A DNA stretch of 64,000 bases from JACKIP01 sp963710165 (GTDB taxonomy: Bacteria; Pseudomonadota; Alphaproteobacteria; Micavibrionales; Micavibrionaceae). The translations under genes and the position numbers were made by a program. The DNA lies in NCBI GenBank assembly GCA_963710165.1, contig CAVPYZ010000001.1:372001-436000 (forward strand). Direction: 5' to 3'. The notes under the pieces were generated by a model. The model was not told the DNA's origin, did no database searches, and saw only the letters and a program-made list of their open reading frames with translations. Below, one piece after another: positions 7,622-15,905 of this stretch; the first letter of the stretch is position 1; every line of letters starts with the position of its first letter.

Positions 7622-10600
7622 ATGAAAAAAATAAAACCGGGGATATTCTATATGAATAATGAGCGCGGAAACGTATTTTTTGCACTATTTGGTGCTGTGG
7701 CAGTTGTTGGCGTTATTGGCGCCGCATCGATGAGCATTATGCGCGGACCATTAACAACAATGGTGGAAGTGAATAAACGCACACAAGCAGAAAGCCAGAT
7801 GCAGATCGCTTCAAAAATGGCGGTTATTGAAGCTGTTGAAAATATATCCGGTGAAGATTGTGATGCAGACGGTGCGATTGAACCTATCCATGCTAGAACC
7901 GGCGCAAAGGTCCCTGCCAATGGCGGTTTAATACCAAACTCATTCGGTGTCACAAAAACAGACCCATGGGGAACAGAATATGGTTATTGTGTTTGGGATG
8001 CTGGTGTTGATAACTCTAACGCGGCTTGTAATGAATCTGCTGGTGAGGAGCCACTTCTTGAAGGTGACGGAACAGCGAATGACGGTTACACAGTAATTGC
8101 AATAATTTCCGCAGGCCCAGACAGAACCTTTGATACAACATGTAATACATTTGCCGCCGCAGATGGAGACAGCAACGGTGACATAGACGGCAGTGAAAAA
8201 ATGGCCTCTAAACCCTCTGGCACCGATGACATCATTATTGAAGCAACTTACGGTGAGGCCTCGACATTTGCTGGCGGTTTGTGGACAATCAAAACGGGCG
8301 ATCCGACAACGGCAACAACAACAAGGGATGTTGAAGTAACGCAAAATGCACGCTTTGGCGGTCAGGTTGATCTAGATTTACTGGGTGGTTCTCTTATTCT
8401 TCCAAATGAAATTAATTCAGGTGCTTGTTCATCGGCTGCAAATGAAGGAGTTGTAAGACGTAATACGTTAACAAATCCGCCAACTGTTGAGATATGCGAC
8501 TGGGATAGTGGTTCAGGTGCAGGGTGGGTTAGTGTTGCGGCTGGTGCGACGTCATTATCGCAGTTAACTGATGATGATACGGCTGTTATTCTGGATGATG
8601 GAACGCCCGAGATCACGTTTGATGTAAACGGAACCGAAGAATTATCTATTAATGCCACAACTCTAAATGCAGGGTCTTTAAATTTAACAACTTCAGGTAC
8701 TCTGGCGGCTGGTAATACGACTATTACGGGCACAATCTTAGTTACTGAAGATGTTACGTTAGGAAATGATACTGGCGCAGACACCGTCACAATTACAGCA
8801 GTATTGGATGCACAAGGCAACGTTGATGTTGCAGGAGATTTAGACGTTCAGGGAAGTACGATTTTGGGTAATGACGCGGCATCAGATACTGTTACAATTA
8901 CAGCAACATTAAATGCGCAAGGAGATGCTGATTTCGACGGCGATTTAGATGTTCAAGGAAATATAATTTTAGGTGATGACGCCACCGATACGGTAAATGT
9001 TACCGGCTTGCTAACCGTGAATGAAGATGCCGATTTTGATAAGAATGTTAATGTTGACGGTGTTGTGGCTATTAATAATTCAGGTACAGCAGATCCGGCG
9101 CTCGACGTTACTGGAAATATCGACTTAACAGGTGATCTGGACGGCGATAATGCGACATTTACGACTGTAACAATAGATGGAACAGGCACAGCATTAACGG
9201 TCACGAATAATGTCGATGTTAGTGGCACAATAGAAACAGACGGCCTGACATGGCAGGGGAATGATTTCATTCCTTCATCTTGTCCTTCAGGATCATTTAA
9301 CCGTTGGGACGGTAACAGCTGGGAATGTGACGCGGACGGTGTTGGCGGTGGTGGCGCTTCCGGTAACGCAACGGATGAACTTCAAGATATAGAAGAAGTA
9401 TTGAATCGCGGAAGCAATGCAAACGGCGAGGGTCTGGAAGACCTAGGAACGACAGTGATCGGCGCAGCAACTGCAACAGGCGCATTAAGTCTGGATGTCG
9501 AGGGCAAAGTCGGCGCAACACAATATTGTGCCAACGACGATACAGACTGTTTTACGACAGATCAAATGAATCAGACTATTTCAGAAGTCTTGGGTGTCGG
9601 TGCAGATGCGGGCGGATCAATTGATCTGTTAAATTTAAATGGCTTGGCACTAGGTTCTTCAACGATCAACAATGGCACGAATACAGATGTGCGTATTGAT
9701 GTAACAGGCGATGTGGCAGCAACAGAATATTGCGATGCAGACGGTGCTAACTGTTTCGACGCAGCAAGTGTCGCGACTTTGGTAGGCGGCGCAGTAACAG
9801 AAATTGATGATTTAACAGATGCTTACCATGACATCACAACTGATTTCGATGGTGATACGCTTGATAATGATGATAATTTAGCATTAGGACATGAATTTGC
9901 ATCGCTTGATGGAACAACACCTGGTGCGCGTAATACCGCGATAGGTGCTACCGCGCTTGTTAACGTCACAACTGCAATTGGAAACGTTGCAGTCGGATAT
10001 GATGCTTTAACAGTAACAACAACAGGTGGAGGAAACACAGCCGTTGGTGATAGCGCTTTGAGCGCAAATACGGGTAGTTCGAATACCGCAATTGGTAGCT
10101 CAGCGTTAGAGAGCAATACTACAGGTTCTACTAATGTAGCTATTGGTGATGACACAATGAGAGGCAATGAAGGTGGGTCGGAAAATATAGCCATCGGGTT
10201 CCAAACATTTGATGGCCTCAATGAAGGTGGTAGTAATACGATTATTGGATTCAGATCTGCGCGTAGCAACACTACTGGGGGTAATAACGTTGCTATTGGG
10301 GCTAATAGTTTTGGAGAGAATACCGAAGGTTCAGACAATGTTGCACTAGGCGCTAATTCACTTAGAAATAATACAATCGGTGTTTACAATATTGCCATAG
10401 GCAGAAATGCCATGGGTAATAGTTCCGCAATGGATGGTGATATGGATGGAAATATTACATTGGGCTATAATGCAGGTCGGAGCTTGGCAGGAGGGGCTAC
10501 AGAAGGAACGGGTGCAAATTATAACCTTATGCTCGGTTACCAGGCGGGTGATACAACCTCAACAGGTGATAATAATATTATTATTGGGTATGATGTCGAA

Positions 10601-11086
10601 GCTTCTTCACCAACGGTTAGCCGTGAAATAAATATCGGTAACACGATTTTCGGAATTATTGATGACAGTTCAACTGCCGATCCAGCGATTGAAACACAAA
10701 TGGCAATTGGTGTAGCGAATGCATCCGCCATTGATGATTCCGCCTTATTTGAGCTTTCTTCAGCGATAAAAGGCTTCCTTCCTCCCCGCATTGCAGATCC
10801 TGATGGTGATGTCACTTTACCTGCAACGGGTTTAATCGCGTATGACAGCACGGACAACGAGCTACAGGTTTATAACGGAACATCGTGGGTAACATTCTCG
10901 GGTGCGGGCGAAAATATAGTAAATAGAATTCGTGATCTTCAAAATGATACTTACATAGATGTAGATCCAGTAGGCGACGGCATTGCCAATGAAACTGTTT
11001 TTGTGAATAACGGGTCCGAGAGTATGCGGATTAAAGCAGATGGAAAGGTGGGAATCTGGGGTTCTCTCTTCTGCGGATATTACTGA
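7622..11086 (+). CDS. Giant pilin-like/tail-fibre surface protein, N-terminal part (interrupted gene)
   Basis: About 1154 residues form the first part of a gene that continues to 12829. An N-terminal ERGN followed by a hydrophobic helix (about 17-40) resembles pilin-like anchors. A GspG-like segment follows, with DPWGTEYGYCVWD near residue 117 and later ISAGPDRTF, the pattern of major pseudopilins. Next come tail-fibre-like repeats (VTITA...GDLDVQG), then YadA-head-type repeats (NTAIG, NVAIG, about 770-1010) and a GFLPPRI...LIAYDSTDNELQVYNG module found in S74 fibres. Translation leaves frame at about 11055, where KVGI should continue as G-V-L-S-S in the +1 frame; an extra base (T near 11057) explains it. 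The start at 7622 follows a weak AGG site; 7652 (MNNERGN) is an alternative. Confidence 0.8.
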   Translation: MKKIKPGIFYMNNERGNVFFALFGAVAVVGVIGAASMSIMRGPLTTMVEVNKRTQAESQMQIASKMAVIEAVENISGEDCDADGAIEPIHARTGAKVPANGGLIPNSFGVTKTDPWGTEYGYCVWDAGVDNSNAACNESAGEEPLLEGDGTANDGYTVIAIISAGPDRTFDTTCNTFAAADGDSNGDIDGSEKMASKPSGTDDIIIEATYGEASTFAGGLWTIKTGDPTTATTTRDVEVTQNARFGGQVDLDLLGGSLILPNEINSGACSSAANEGVVRRNTLTNPPTVEICDWDSGSGAGWVSVAAGATSLSQLTDDDTAVILDDGTPEITFDVNGTEELSINATTLNAGSLNLTTSGTLAAGNTTITGTILVTEDVTLGNDTGADTVTITAVLDAQGNVDVAGDLDVQGSTILGNDAASDTVTITATLNAQGDADFDGDLDVQGNIILGDDATDTVNVTGLLTVNEDADFDKNVNVDGVVAINNSGTADPALDVTGNIDLTGDLDGDNATFTTVTIDGTGTALTVTNNVDVSGTIETDGLTWQGNDFIPSSCPSGSFNRWDGNSWECDADGVGGGGASGNATDELQDIEEVLNRGSNANGEGLEDLGTTVIGAATATGALSLDVEGKVGATQYCANDDTDCFTTDQMNQTISEVLGVGADAGGSIDLLNLNGLALGSSTINNGTNTDVRIDVTGDVAATEYCDADGANCFDAASVATLVGGAVTEIDDLTDAYHDITTDFDGDTLDNDDNLALGHEFASLDGTTPGARNTAIGATALVNVTTAIGNVAVGYDALTVTTTGGGNTAVGDSALSANTGSSNTAIGSSALESNTTGSTNVAIGDDTMRGNEGGSENIAIGFQTFDGLNEGGSNTIIGFRSARSNTTGGNNVAIGANSFGENTEGSDNVALGANSLRNNTIGVYNIAIGRNAMGNSSAMDGDMDGNITLGYNAGRSLAGGATEGTGANYNLMLGYQAGDTTSTGDNNIIIGYDVEASSPTVSREINIGNTIFGIIDDSSTADPAIETQMAIGVANASAIDDSALFELSSAIKGFLPPRIADPDGDVTLPATGLIAYDSTDNELQVYNGTSWVTFSGAGENIVNRIRDLQNDTYIDVDPVGDGIANETVFVNNGSESMRIKADGKVGIWGSLFCGYY
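8750..9050 (+). repeat. Three tandem fibre repeats of about 40 codons
   Basis: Three successive copies of a unit with the pattern LGND.x.DTVTITA.L.AQG..D..GDLDVQG lie inside the giant fibre gene. The second is nearly identical to the first and the third is shorter and more divergent. Such repeats build the shaft of trimeric fibres and expand by recombination. Confidence 0.7.
9925..10655 (+). repeat. YadA-head-like repeat array inside the fibre gene
   Basis: About a dozen units of 14-28 residues carry the core N(T/V/I)A(I/V/L)G with Ala-Leu and Asn following, as in NTAIGSSALESN, NVAIGANSFGEN and NVALGANSLRNN. This is the left-handed beta-roll head repeat of YadA-type trimeric adhesins and of S74 tail fibres. 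It supports a trimeric, surface-exposed fibre. Confidence 0.8.
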
Positions 11087-11215
11087 TGCCCTCACAGTTG
11101 CAAACGGAAATTTTGCTTTGAAAACAGATGGAGCCAGCCCAACGAACGCAATAGTAATGTCTGCCAATGGTTCAACGGGCACGTTATCTCTTAGAAATGG
11201 TCCGACGACAAGAGT
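11055..11215 (+). other. Out-of-frame linking segment of the fibre gene
   Basis: Between the two long in-frame parts the coding sense sits in the +1 frame: GVLSSADITDALTVANGNF and then TDGASPTNAIVMSANGS are typical fibre sequence. The flanking parts share one frame, so two compensating shifts are needed, an extra base near 11057 and a missing base near 11205-11213. The product of the intact gene would be about 1736 residues. Confidence 0.7.
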
Positions 11216-12829
11216 TTGTTCTCTAGTAGCACCGGAAGTCAAAGTTTTTTCAATACAGGTAATTTTGTGTTCGGTAATAATACGGCAAATGACTCGGCTC
11301 AATTACAAGTCGATGCAACAGATGCTGGCTTCCTCCCTCCACGCATTTCCGATCCGGTTGGTGATATTACAACTCCTGCTACAGGCTTAATTGCGTATGA
11401 CAGTACGGATAATGAGCTACAGGTTTATGATGGTACGAATTGGGTTGCGTTTTCTGGTGGTGGGGCGATCACAAGTCTATGGACGGACAACACAACTCAT
11501 ATCTCTCGTGAAAATTTTCATGTCTTAAACAGCAGCTTAGCTGCCGGTTCGACGACAGCGGGCTTGGATCAAGATGGCACTTATACTTTTTACGACCCTG
11601 ATAAGGGGGCATTAAGAGGGGGAAGCATTTCTTCTTCGGATGATGCCTGGCAAGACGTAAATGTTGGTAATAATAGTTTGGCATGGGGGCTAAGGGCACA
11701 AGCAAGCGGTGATAGTTCGATTGCGCTTGGCGGGCGTGTAACTTCTTTCGGTCCTTCAAGCTTTGCTTCAGGATTCAGAACAGAGTCTGGATCAAATAAC
11801 TCATTCGCCTCAGGTGCTTTATCATTTGCATATGGCTACCAATCTTCGGCAATGGGGTCTTATGTGCATGTAGGCGATACAACAGCGTCCGTTTTTGATG
11901 ACCGTAATGCATTGGATATGGGTAATTTTTCCTTTGGTATTGGTCTTGCAAATAACGGAACAACAAACATACCGCGCCTGACAGGAAGTCGCTCAATGGC
12001 GTTGTTTTTTGATAATCAGGCCTCTTCGACTGTGACGGGCAATGATGTTTTTGCCCTTAAAGGAGGAAAACTTCTTATTGATACTGTCGATGGCGGTACA
12101 GATACAGAGTATGGCTGTATTCAATATGATGACACAGCCAATAAGCTTCAGTTTTCAAATGACTGCGAACAAAGTAGCCCGACATGGATGGACATAGGAC
12201 AAGGTGCCTTAGATGCCGATTGGCAAATCGACGCTGTAAATAATTATGTATACAATATGACAGACAATATCGGGATAGGCGTAGCCACACCAGATGTTGC
12301 ATTGGACGTAAGTGGCGATATTGAATATTCGGGCACAATAACCGATGTATCTGATCGTCGTTTAAAGACAGATATAATTAAGCTTTCTACCAACCAGATT
12401 ATTGAAAAACTTGCACAGATTAATACATACTCATTTAAAATGAAAGATGATAAAAAAGGGCGTGTTGAATTTGGTGTTATGGCACAAGAACTTGAGCTAT
12501 TGTTCCCTGAGCTTGTTCATACGGCAAAAGATGAAATGGGGACTAAGTCCGTAAATTATATGGGCTTGATTGCTCCAATGATTGAGGCTTCAAAAGCATT
12601 GAAAGATGAGAACGACACTCTCAAAGCTGAAATGGCTGAGATGAAATCTCAGCAAACACAAATTCTTGCTGCATTAACTGATATGAAAAAAGATGTTGCA
12701 GGTATTAAACTTCATACAAATTACGGTATTCAGAAAGCCGCATACGAAAACTGGCCTATGATGTTATTCATGATGATGTTTGGTGCCGTTTTTGTTTTGT
12801 GTGTCGGTGGTCTGCGTCGTAAATCATAA
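11216..12829 (+). CDS. Giant fibre protein, C-terminal part: head repeats, S74 autoprocessing chaperone and membrane anchor
   Basis: This is the continuation of the interrupted gene above, 537 residues if the TTG at 11216 starts it. It holds a second GFLPPRI...LIAYDSTDNELQVYDG module, more YadA-head units and a fibre neck with NIGIGVATPDVALDVSGD. A peptidase S74 (endosialidase-type intramolecular chaperone) domain begins at S379 in SDRRLK, where Ser and Lys384 match the self-cleaving Ser-Lys dyad of phage fibres. A coiled coil follows (about 465-500, LKAEMAEMKSQQTQ). Most S74 proteins stop there, but this one has a membrane helix at about 512-532 (WPMMLFMMMFGAVFVLCVGG) and a basic RRKS end. 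The signal-peptide gene begins 10 bases later. Confidence 0.82.
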   Translation: MFSSSTGSQSFFNTGNFVFGNNTANDSAQLQVDATDAGFLPPRISDPVGDITTPATGLIAYDSTDNELQVYDGTNWVAFSGGGAITSLWTDNTTHISRENFHVLNSSLAAGSTTAGLDQDGTYTFYDPDKGALRGGSISSSDDAWQDVNVGNNSLAWGLRAQASGDSSIALGGRVTSFGPSSFASGFRTESGSNNSFASGALSFAYGYQSSAMGSYVHVGDTTASVFDDRNALDMGNFSFGIGLANNGTTNIPRLTGSRSMALFFDNQASSTVTGNDVFALKGGKLLIDTVDGGTDTEYGCIQYDDTANKLQFSNDCEQSSPTWMDIGQGALDADWQIDAVNNYVYNMTDNIGIGVATPDVALDVSGDIEYSGTITDVSDRRLKTDIIKLSTNQIIEKLAQINTYSFKMKDDKKGRVEFGVMAQELELLFPELVHTAKDEMGTKSVNYMGLIAPMIEASKALKDENDTLKAEMAEMKSQQTQILAALTDMKKDVAGIKLHTNYGIQKAAYENWPMMLFMMMFGAVFVLCVGGLRRKS

Positions 12830-12839
12830 TGGAATTTCA

Positions 12840-13335
12840 ATGAAACTATTTTTTCGTCCGTTTTTAATAACATTATTTGTGTGCAGCCTCTCATCAGGCG
12901 CATTTGCGATATGCCCAAATAACGAGGATTGGCACGCCAGGCGTAGCGGGTGAGATTGAATATTTCACCGCCACGGATAAGTTGATGTATTGCGATGACA
13001 CCGAATGGGTTGAAATGACCTATAAAGCACCAATTTTACCAGATAGCAGTACGGATTTTTTCAGCTATCTTGAGTTCTTTAAAAATGGTTTAAAGGATAT
13101 TTTTGTAAATACATATCATCAGTTTTTTGTTCAGGCGGATGCAGTTGTGGCTTCTGAATATATTGCAAATGCCGTTAATTATGATGGTGTAAGTGATTAT
13201 TTAGAGAAAAATTCAACTTTAACAGGCGTGTCCGATACAAAACAAATCACGGGAAGTTTTTGGATTAATTTTAATACCGTTGCAGATACCATGCGTATCG
13301 TTCTTACAGATTCAGGGAATTTTGAGATAAGATAA
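12840..13335 (+). CDS. LamG adhesin, part 1: signal peptide and first LamG domain (frameshifted)
   Basis: An ATG at 12840 opens a clear signal peptide (MKLFFRPFLITLFVCSLSSG, ending AFA) and then ICPNNED. That frame stops at 12953. The sense continues in the next frame as GTPGVAGEIEYFTATDKLMY and CDDTEWVEM (open to 13335), so one extra base near 12921-12931 broke the gene. The latter part begins a LamG/concanavalin-like domain (NYDGVSDYLEKN, SFWINFN). The TAA at 13333-13335 is a second lesion: the same frame continues past it with matching LamG sequence. It lies 10 bases after the fibre gene, so the two are co-transcribed. Confidence 0.65.
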
Positions 13336-13386
13336 AGCAACGCATTCAAAAGAATTCAAGTATTAGCAAGAAATAGCAGTGGTTCG

Positions 13387-13983
13387 GTGATAACAAATTT
13401 TTCTTGCGGAGGGGCAAATACAAAGTCAGGAACGTGGTATAATATAATATTCAGTTTTGACATGACTAACGTATCAAATCGCCATTGTTATATCAATGAC
13501 GTATCTAGTTACACTGATATCGCATACATAGACGATATAATTGACTTAGATACCGAAGGACTTTGGCGCATAGGAGCAAGCACAAGCGGTGCTGCCTCGG
13601 GAAAGCTTGATGGAGATATAGCTGATCTTCGGATTGATTTTGGGACATATATCGACTTATCTGTTGAAGCAAATCGTCGTAAATTTATATCGTCATCTGG
13701 CCGCCCTGTTGATTTAGGCAGTGATGGTTCTGTACCAACAGGTTCCGCGCCGGATATTTTTCTTTCCGGTGATACGGCGACGTGGCATACAAATGACGGA
13801 GTAGGCGGCGGTTTTACAGAAAATGGTGCATTGACAGATGGTGCTACGGTTACCCCTCCAAATATTATCGGTTGGTGGAAACTAGACGAAACAAGCGGTT
13901 CTACAATTTTTGATACATCGCCCAACGCCAACAATGGTACATGGACAGATGGCGGTGATAATGATGTTAAAAGGTGTTATTGA
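13387..13983 (+). CDS. LamG adhesin, part 2: end of domain 1, start of domain 2
   Basis: Coding sense actually resumes right after the TAA at 13333 (SNAFKRIQVLARNSSGS) in the same frame and runs to a stop at 13983. It contains the second half of LamG domain 1 (WYNIIFSFDM, DGDIADLRIDFGTYIDLS) and the header of domain 2 (WWKLDETSGSTIFDTS). The frame is lost in the A run at about 13970-13974. Removing one A joins DNDVKG to VIDQALSFNGADEY of the next fragment, exactly as in the sister repeats. It is a fragment, not an independent gene. Confidence 0.6.
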   Translation: MITNFSCGGANTKSGTWYNIIFSFDMTNVSNRHCYINDVSSYTDIAYIDDIIDLDTEGLWRIGASTSGAASGKLDGDIADLRIDFGTYIDLSVEANRRKFISSSGRPVDLGSDGSVPTGSAPDIFLSGDTATWHTNDGVGGGFTENGALTDGATVTPPNIIGWWKLDETSGSTIFDTSPNANNGTWTDGGDNDVKRCY

Positions 13984-14719
13984 TCAGGCCTTGAGTTTTA
14001 ACGGCGCAGATGAGTACATTACATTTACACAAGATACAGTCTTACAGAATTTACAAGAACTAACTTATTCCCTATGGGTAAAATGGAATGGTAAAAATAG
14101 TGGTTACCAAGGTATTATAGAGATTAGGGATATCGGCTATTTACGGATGGGATTTAACGATAGCAGCCTCAACTTTGGTGCGACAGCTTGGGATACTAAT
14201 GTTGGATCATGGGGTAAGAATGTACCAGAAGGGATATGGACACATATTGCTGTAACATATAGCTATAATGACCCAGTTGGAACGGATCCAAAATTTTATG
14301 TAAACGGTGTTTTACAAGTCGGACTTAATGAATTTCCAACTCCGGCAGGAATATTTACGCCTACAATAGAAACTCAAGGTATAATAGGCGCGTCTTTTGT
14401 ATCTGGCATCAGACGCGAGTTCAATGGAGAGATTGATGATGCTCGTATTTATAATAGGGTTTTATCCGACGCAGAAATAACAGAACTTTACAATAAAGCC
14501 AATGAAAACCTTGTCGGGCACTGGAAACTAGATGAAACAAGCGGAACAACAGCTGTAGACAGTTCGCAATATGGTAATGATGGATCAATGAATGGCGGTT
14601 TGGACGCTTCTAATGACAACACAAATGGTGTTATTGATAATGCGTTAAATTTTGATGGTGTAAGTGATTATATTGATTTGGGTGATCCTAGTTTATCTTT
14701 AGAAAATGGGAAACACTGA
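13910..14719 (+). CDS. LamG adhesin, part 3: LamG domain 2 and start of domain 3
   Basis: Real sense begins near 13973 (GVIDQALSFNGADEY); the upstream residues are an out-of-frame artefact. The segment covers the beta-sandwich of LamG domain 2 (LTYSLWVKWNG, WTHIAVTYSYNDPVG, GEIDDARIYNRVLSDAEI) and the header of domain 3 (GHWKLDETSGTTAVDSSQ). It ends at a stop at 14719. One extra base in the GGGAAA run near 14709-14714 accounts for the loss of frame, because NTERTYSLWFKTD follows in the next frame. Confidence 0.6.
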   Translation: MIHRPTPTMVHGQMAVIMMLKGVIDQALSFNGADEYITFTQDTVLQNLQELTYSLWVKWNGKNSGYQGIIEIRDIGYLRMGFNDSSLNFGATAWDTNVGSWGKNVPEGIWTHIAVTYSYNDPVGTDPKFYVNGVLQVGLNEFPTPAGIFTPTIETQGIIGASFVSGIRREFNGEIDDARIYNRVLSDAEITELYNKANENLVGHWKLDETSGTTAVDSSQYGNDGSMNGGLDASNDNTNGVIDNALNFDGVSDYIDLGDPSLSLENGKH

Positions 14720-15902
14720 AAGAACTTACTCATTGTGGTTTAAGACAGATCAAAACGGCACTAGAATTCTCACACATTCTGAAGGTGGTTTCACTACTTC
14801 GGGCATTGGTATATCTGATGATAATAAAATAAGGGCATTCTATAATAATTCGAGCGATATTTTTGCAAAAATAGATACAAGTTCGTCTTCATTTTTAGAT
14901 AACAAATGGCATTATATAGCTGCCGTATATAACGGATCAAACCTAGATTTGTATATTGATGGTAATTTAGAGGCTCAAGCGACAAACGTAGGATTGCCTA
15001 CATATGAGGTTAATTCTTCAGATAATTATGAAATTGGTGCACACACAGCATCATCGACAGATAATTATTATGGAGATTTAGACGACATTCGTGTTTACAA
15101 CCGTGCACTCACAGTTGCAGAAATTCAAGAAATCTATAATAAAGCAAATGGTGCGCTTGTTGCGCATTATAAACTAGATGAAACAAGTGGTACAACAGCA
15201 GTAGACAGCTCTAATAATAGTAATGATGGGACGATGGGTGGTGGCCTTGACGCCGGTAATGATAACGTTGAGGGGATAGTTGATACGGCACTTGATTTTG
15301 ATGGAAGCGATGACCGCATTTCTTTAAACGCCCATGAAGAAAACTTTGATTTTAGCGACGAAAACCAATTTACCATTTCCGCATGGGCCAGACCAGTGTC
15401 AGGCGATCCGAATACGACAACAATTTTTGCAAGAGGAGCAACAAACTCATCTGCTGGTAACACGGTCTATAGTCTCGAAGGCGGAGTAAATAATGACTGG
15501 AACTTTAATATTAGTGATGGGTCGACTGAGTATACAATAGACACCACTAACGGAACTTTTGATTACGGAGAATGGCAGCATGTTGCAGGTGTGTGGGATG
15601 GTGAGACACAGTATATTTATCTAAACGGAGTATTGGATAAAAGTTCTTCAAGGTCTGGCTTTAACTTATGGAATGGTAATGAAGCACTAGATCGTGAAAC
15701 TGCCGTTGGACGGGATGAACGTGGTAATAGATATTATTTTAATGGTGACCTTGACGATGTTCGCGTCTATAACCAAGCTCTTAGCGCCGCCGAAATTAAA
15801 GAACTAGTTAGTAATTCCCTAGGAGGTCTTGTCGCGCATTATCGTTTGGATGAAACGACAGGTACTACAGCGGAAGATAGTTCGATTTATGGGAATGATT
15901 AG
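14706..15902 (+). CDS. LamG adhesin, part 4: LamG domains 3 to 5 header
   Basis: This 398-residue fragment contains LamG domain 3 (TYSLWFKTD to GDLDDIRVYNRAL), all of domain 4 (AHYKLDETSGTTAVDSS to GDLDDVRVYNQALSAAEI) and the header of domain 5 (AHYRLDETTGTTAEDSS). It stops at TAG 15900-15902 inside YGND-stop-TMGGG. The sister repeat reads SNDGTMGGG, so the stop replaces a Gly codon and the same frame continues. Domains 3 and 4 share long nearly identical DNA at their headers (about 14523 and 15169), pointing to recent duplication. Confidence 0.65.
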   Translation: MGNTERTYSLWFKTDQNGTRILTHSEGGFTTSGIGISDDNKIRAFYNNSSDIFAKIDTSSSSFLDNKWHYIAAVYNGSNLDLYIDGNLEAQATNVGLPTYEVNSSDNYEIGAHTASSTDNYYGDLDDIRVYNRALTVAEIQEIYNKANGALVAHYKLDETSGTTAVDSSNNSNDGTMGGGLDAGNDNVEGIVDTALDFDGSDDRISLNAHEENFDFSDENQFTISAWARPVSGDPNTTTIFARGATNSSAGNTVYSLEGGVNNDWNFNISDGSTEYTIDTTNGTFDYGEWQHVAGVWDGETQYIYLNGVLDKSSSRSGFNLWNGNEALDRETAVGRDERGNRYYFNGDLDDVRVYNQALSAAEIKELVSNSLGGLVAHYRLDETTGTTAEDSSIYGND

Positions 15903-15905
15903 ACA

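Noticed and set aside
8362..10857. Several long antisense ORFs in the fibre gene, and similar ones in the autotransporter
   Set aside because: Repetitive Asp/Thr/Gly/Ala-rich coding sequence leaves the opposite frames open by composition. The products are low-complexity Val/Ser/Pro without a start context.
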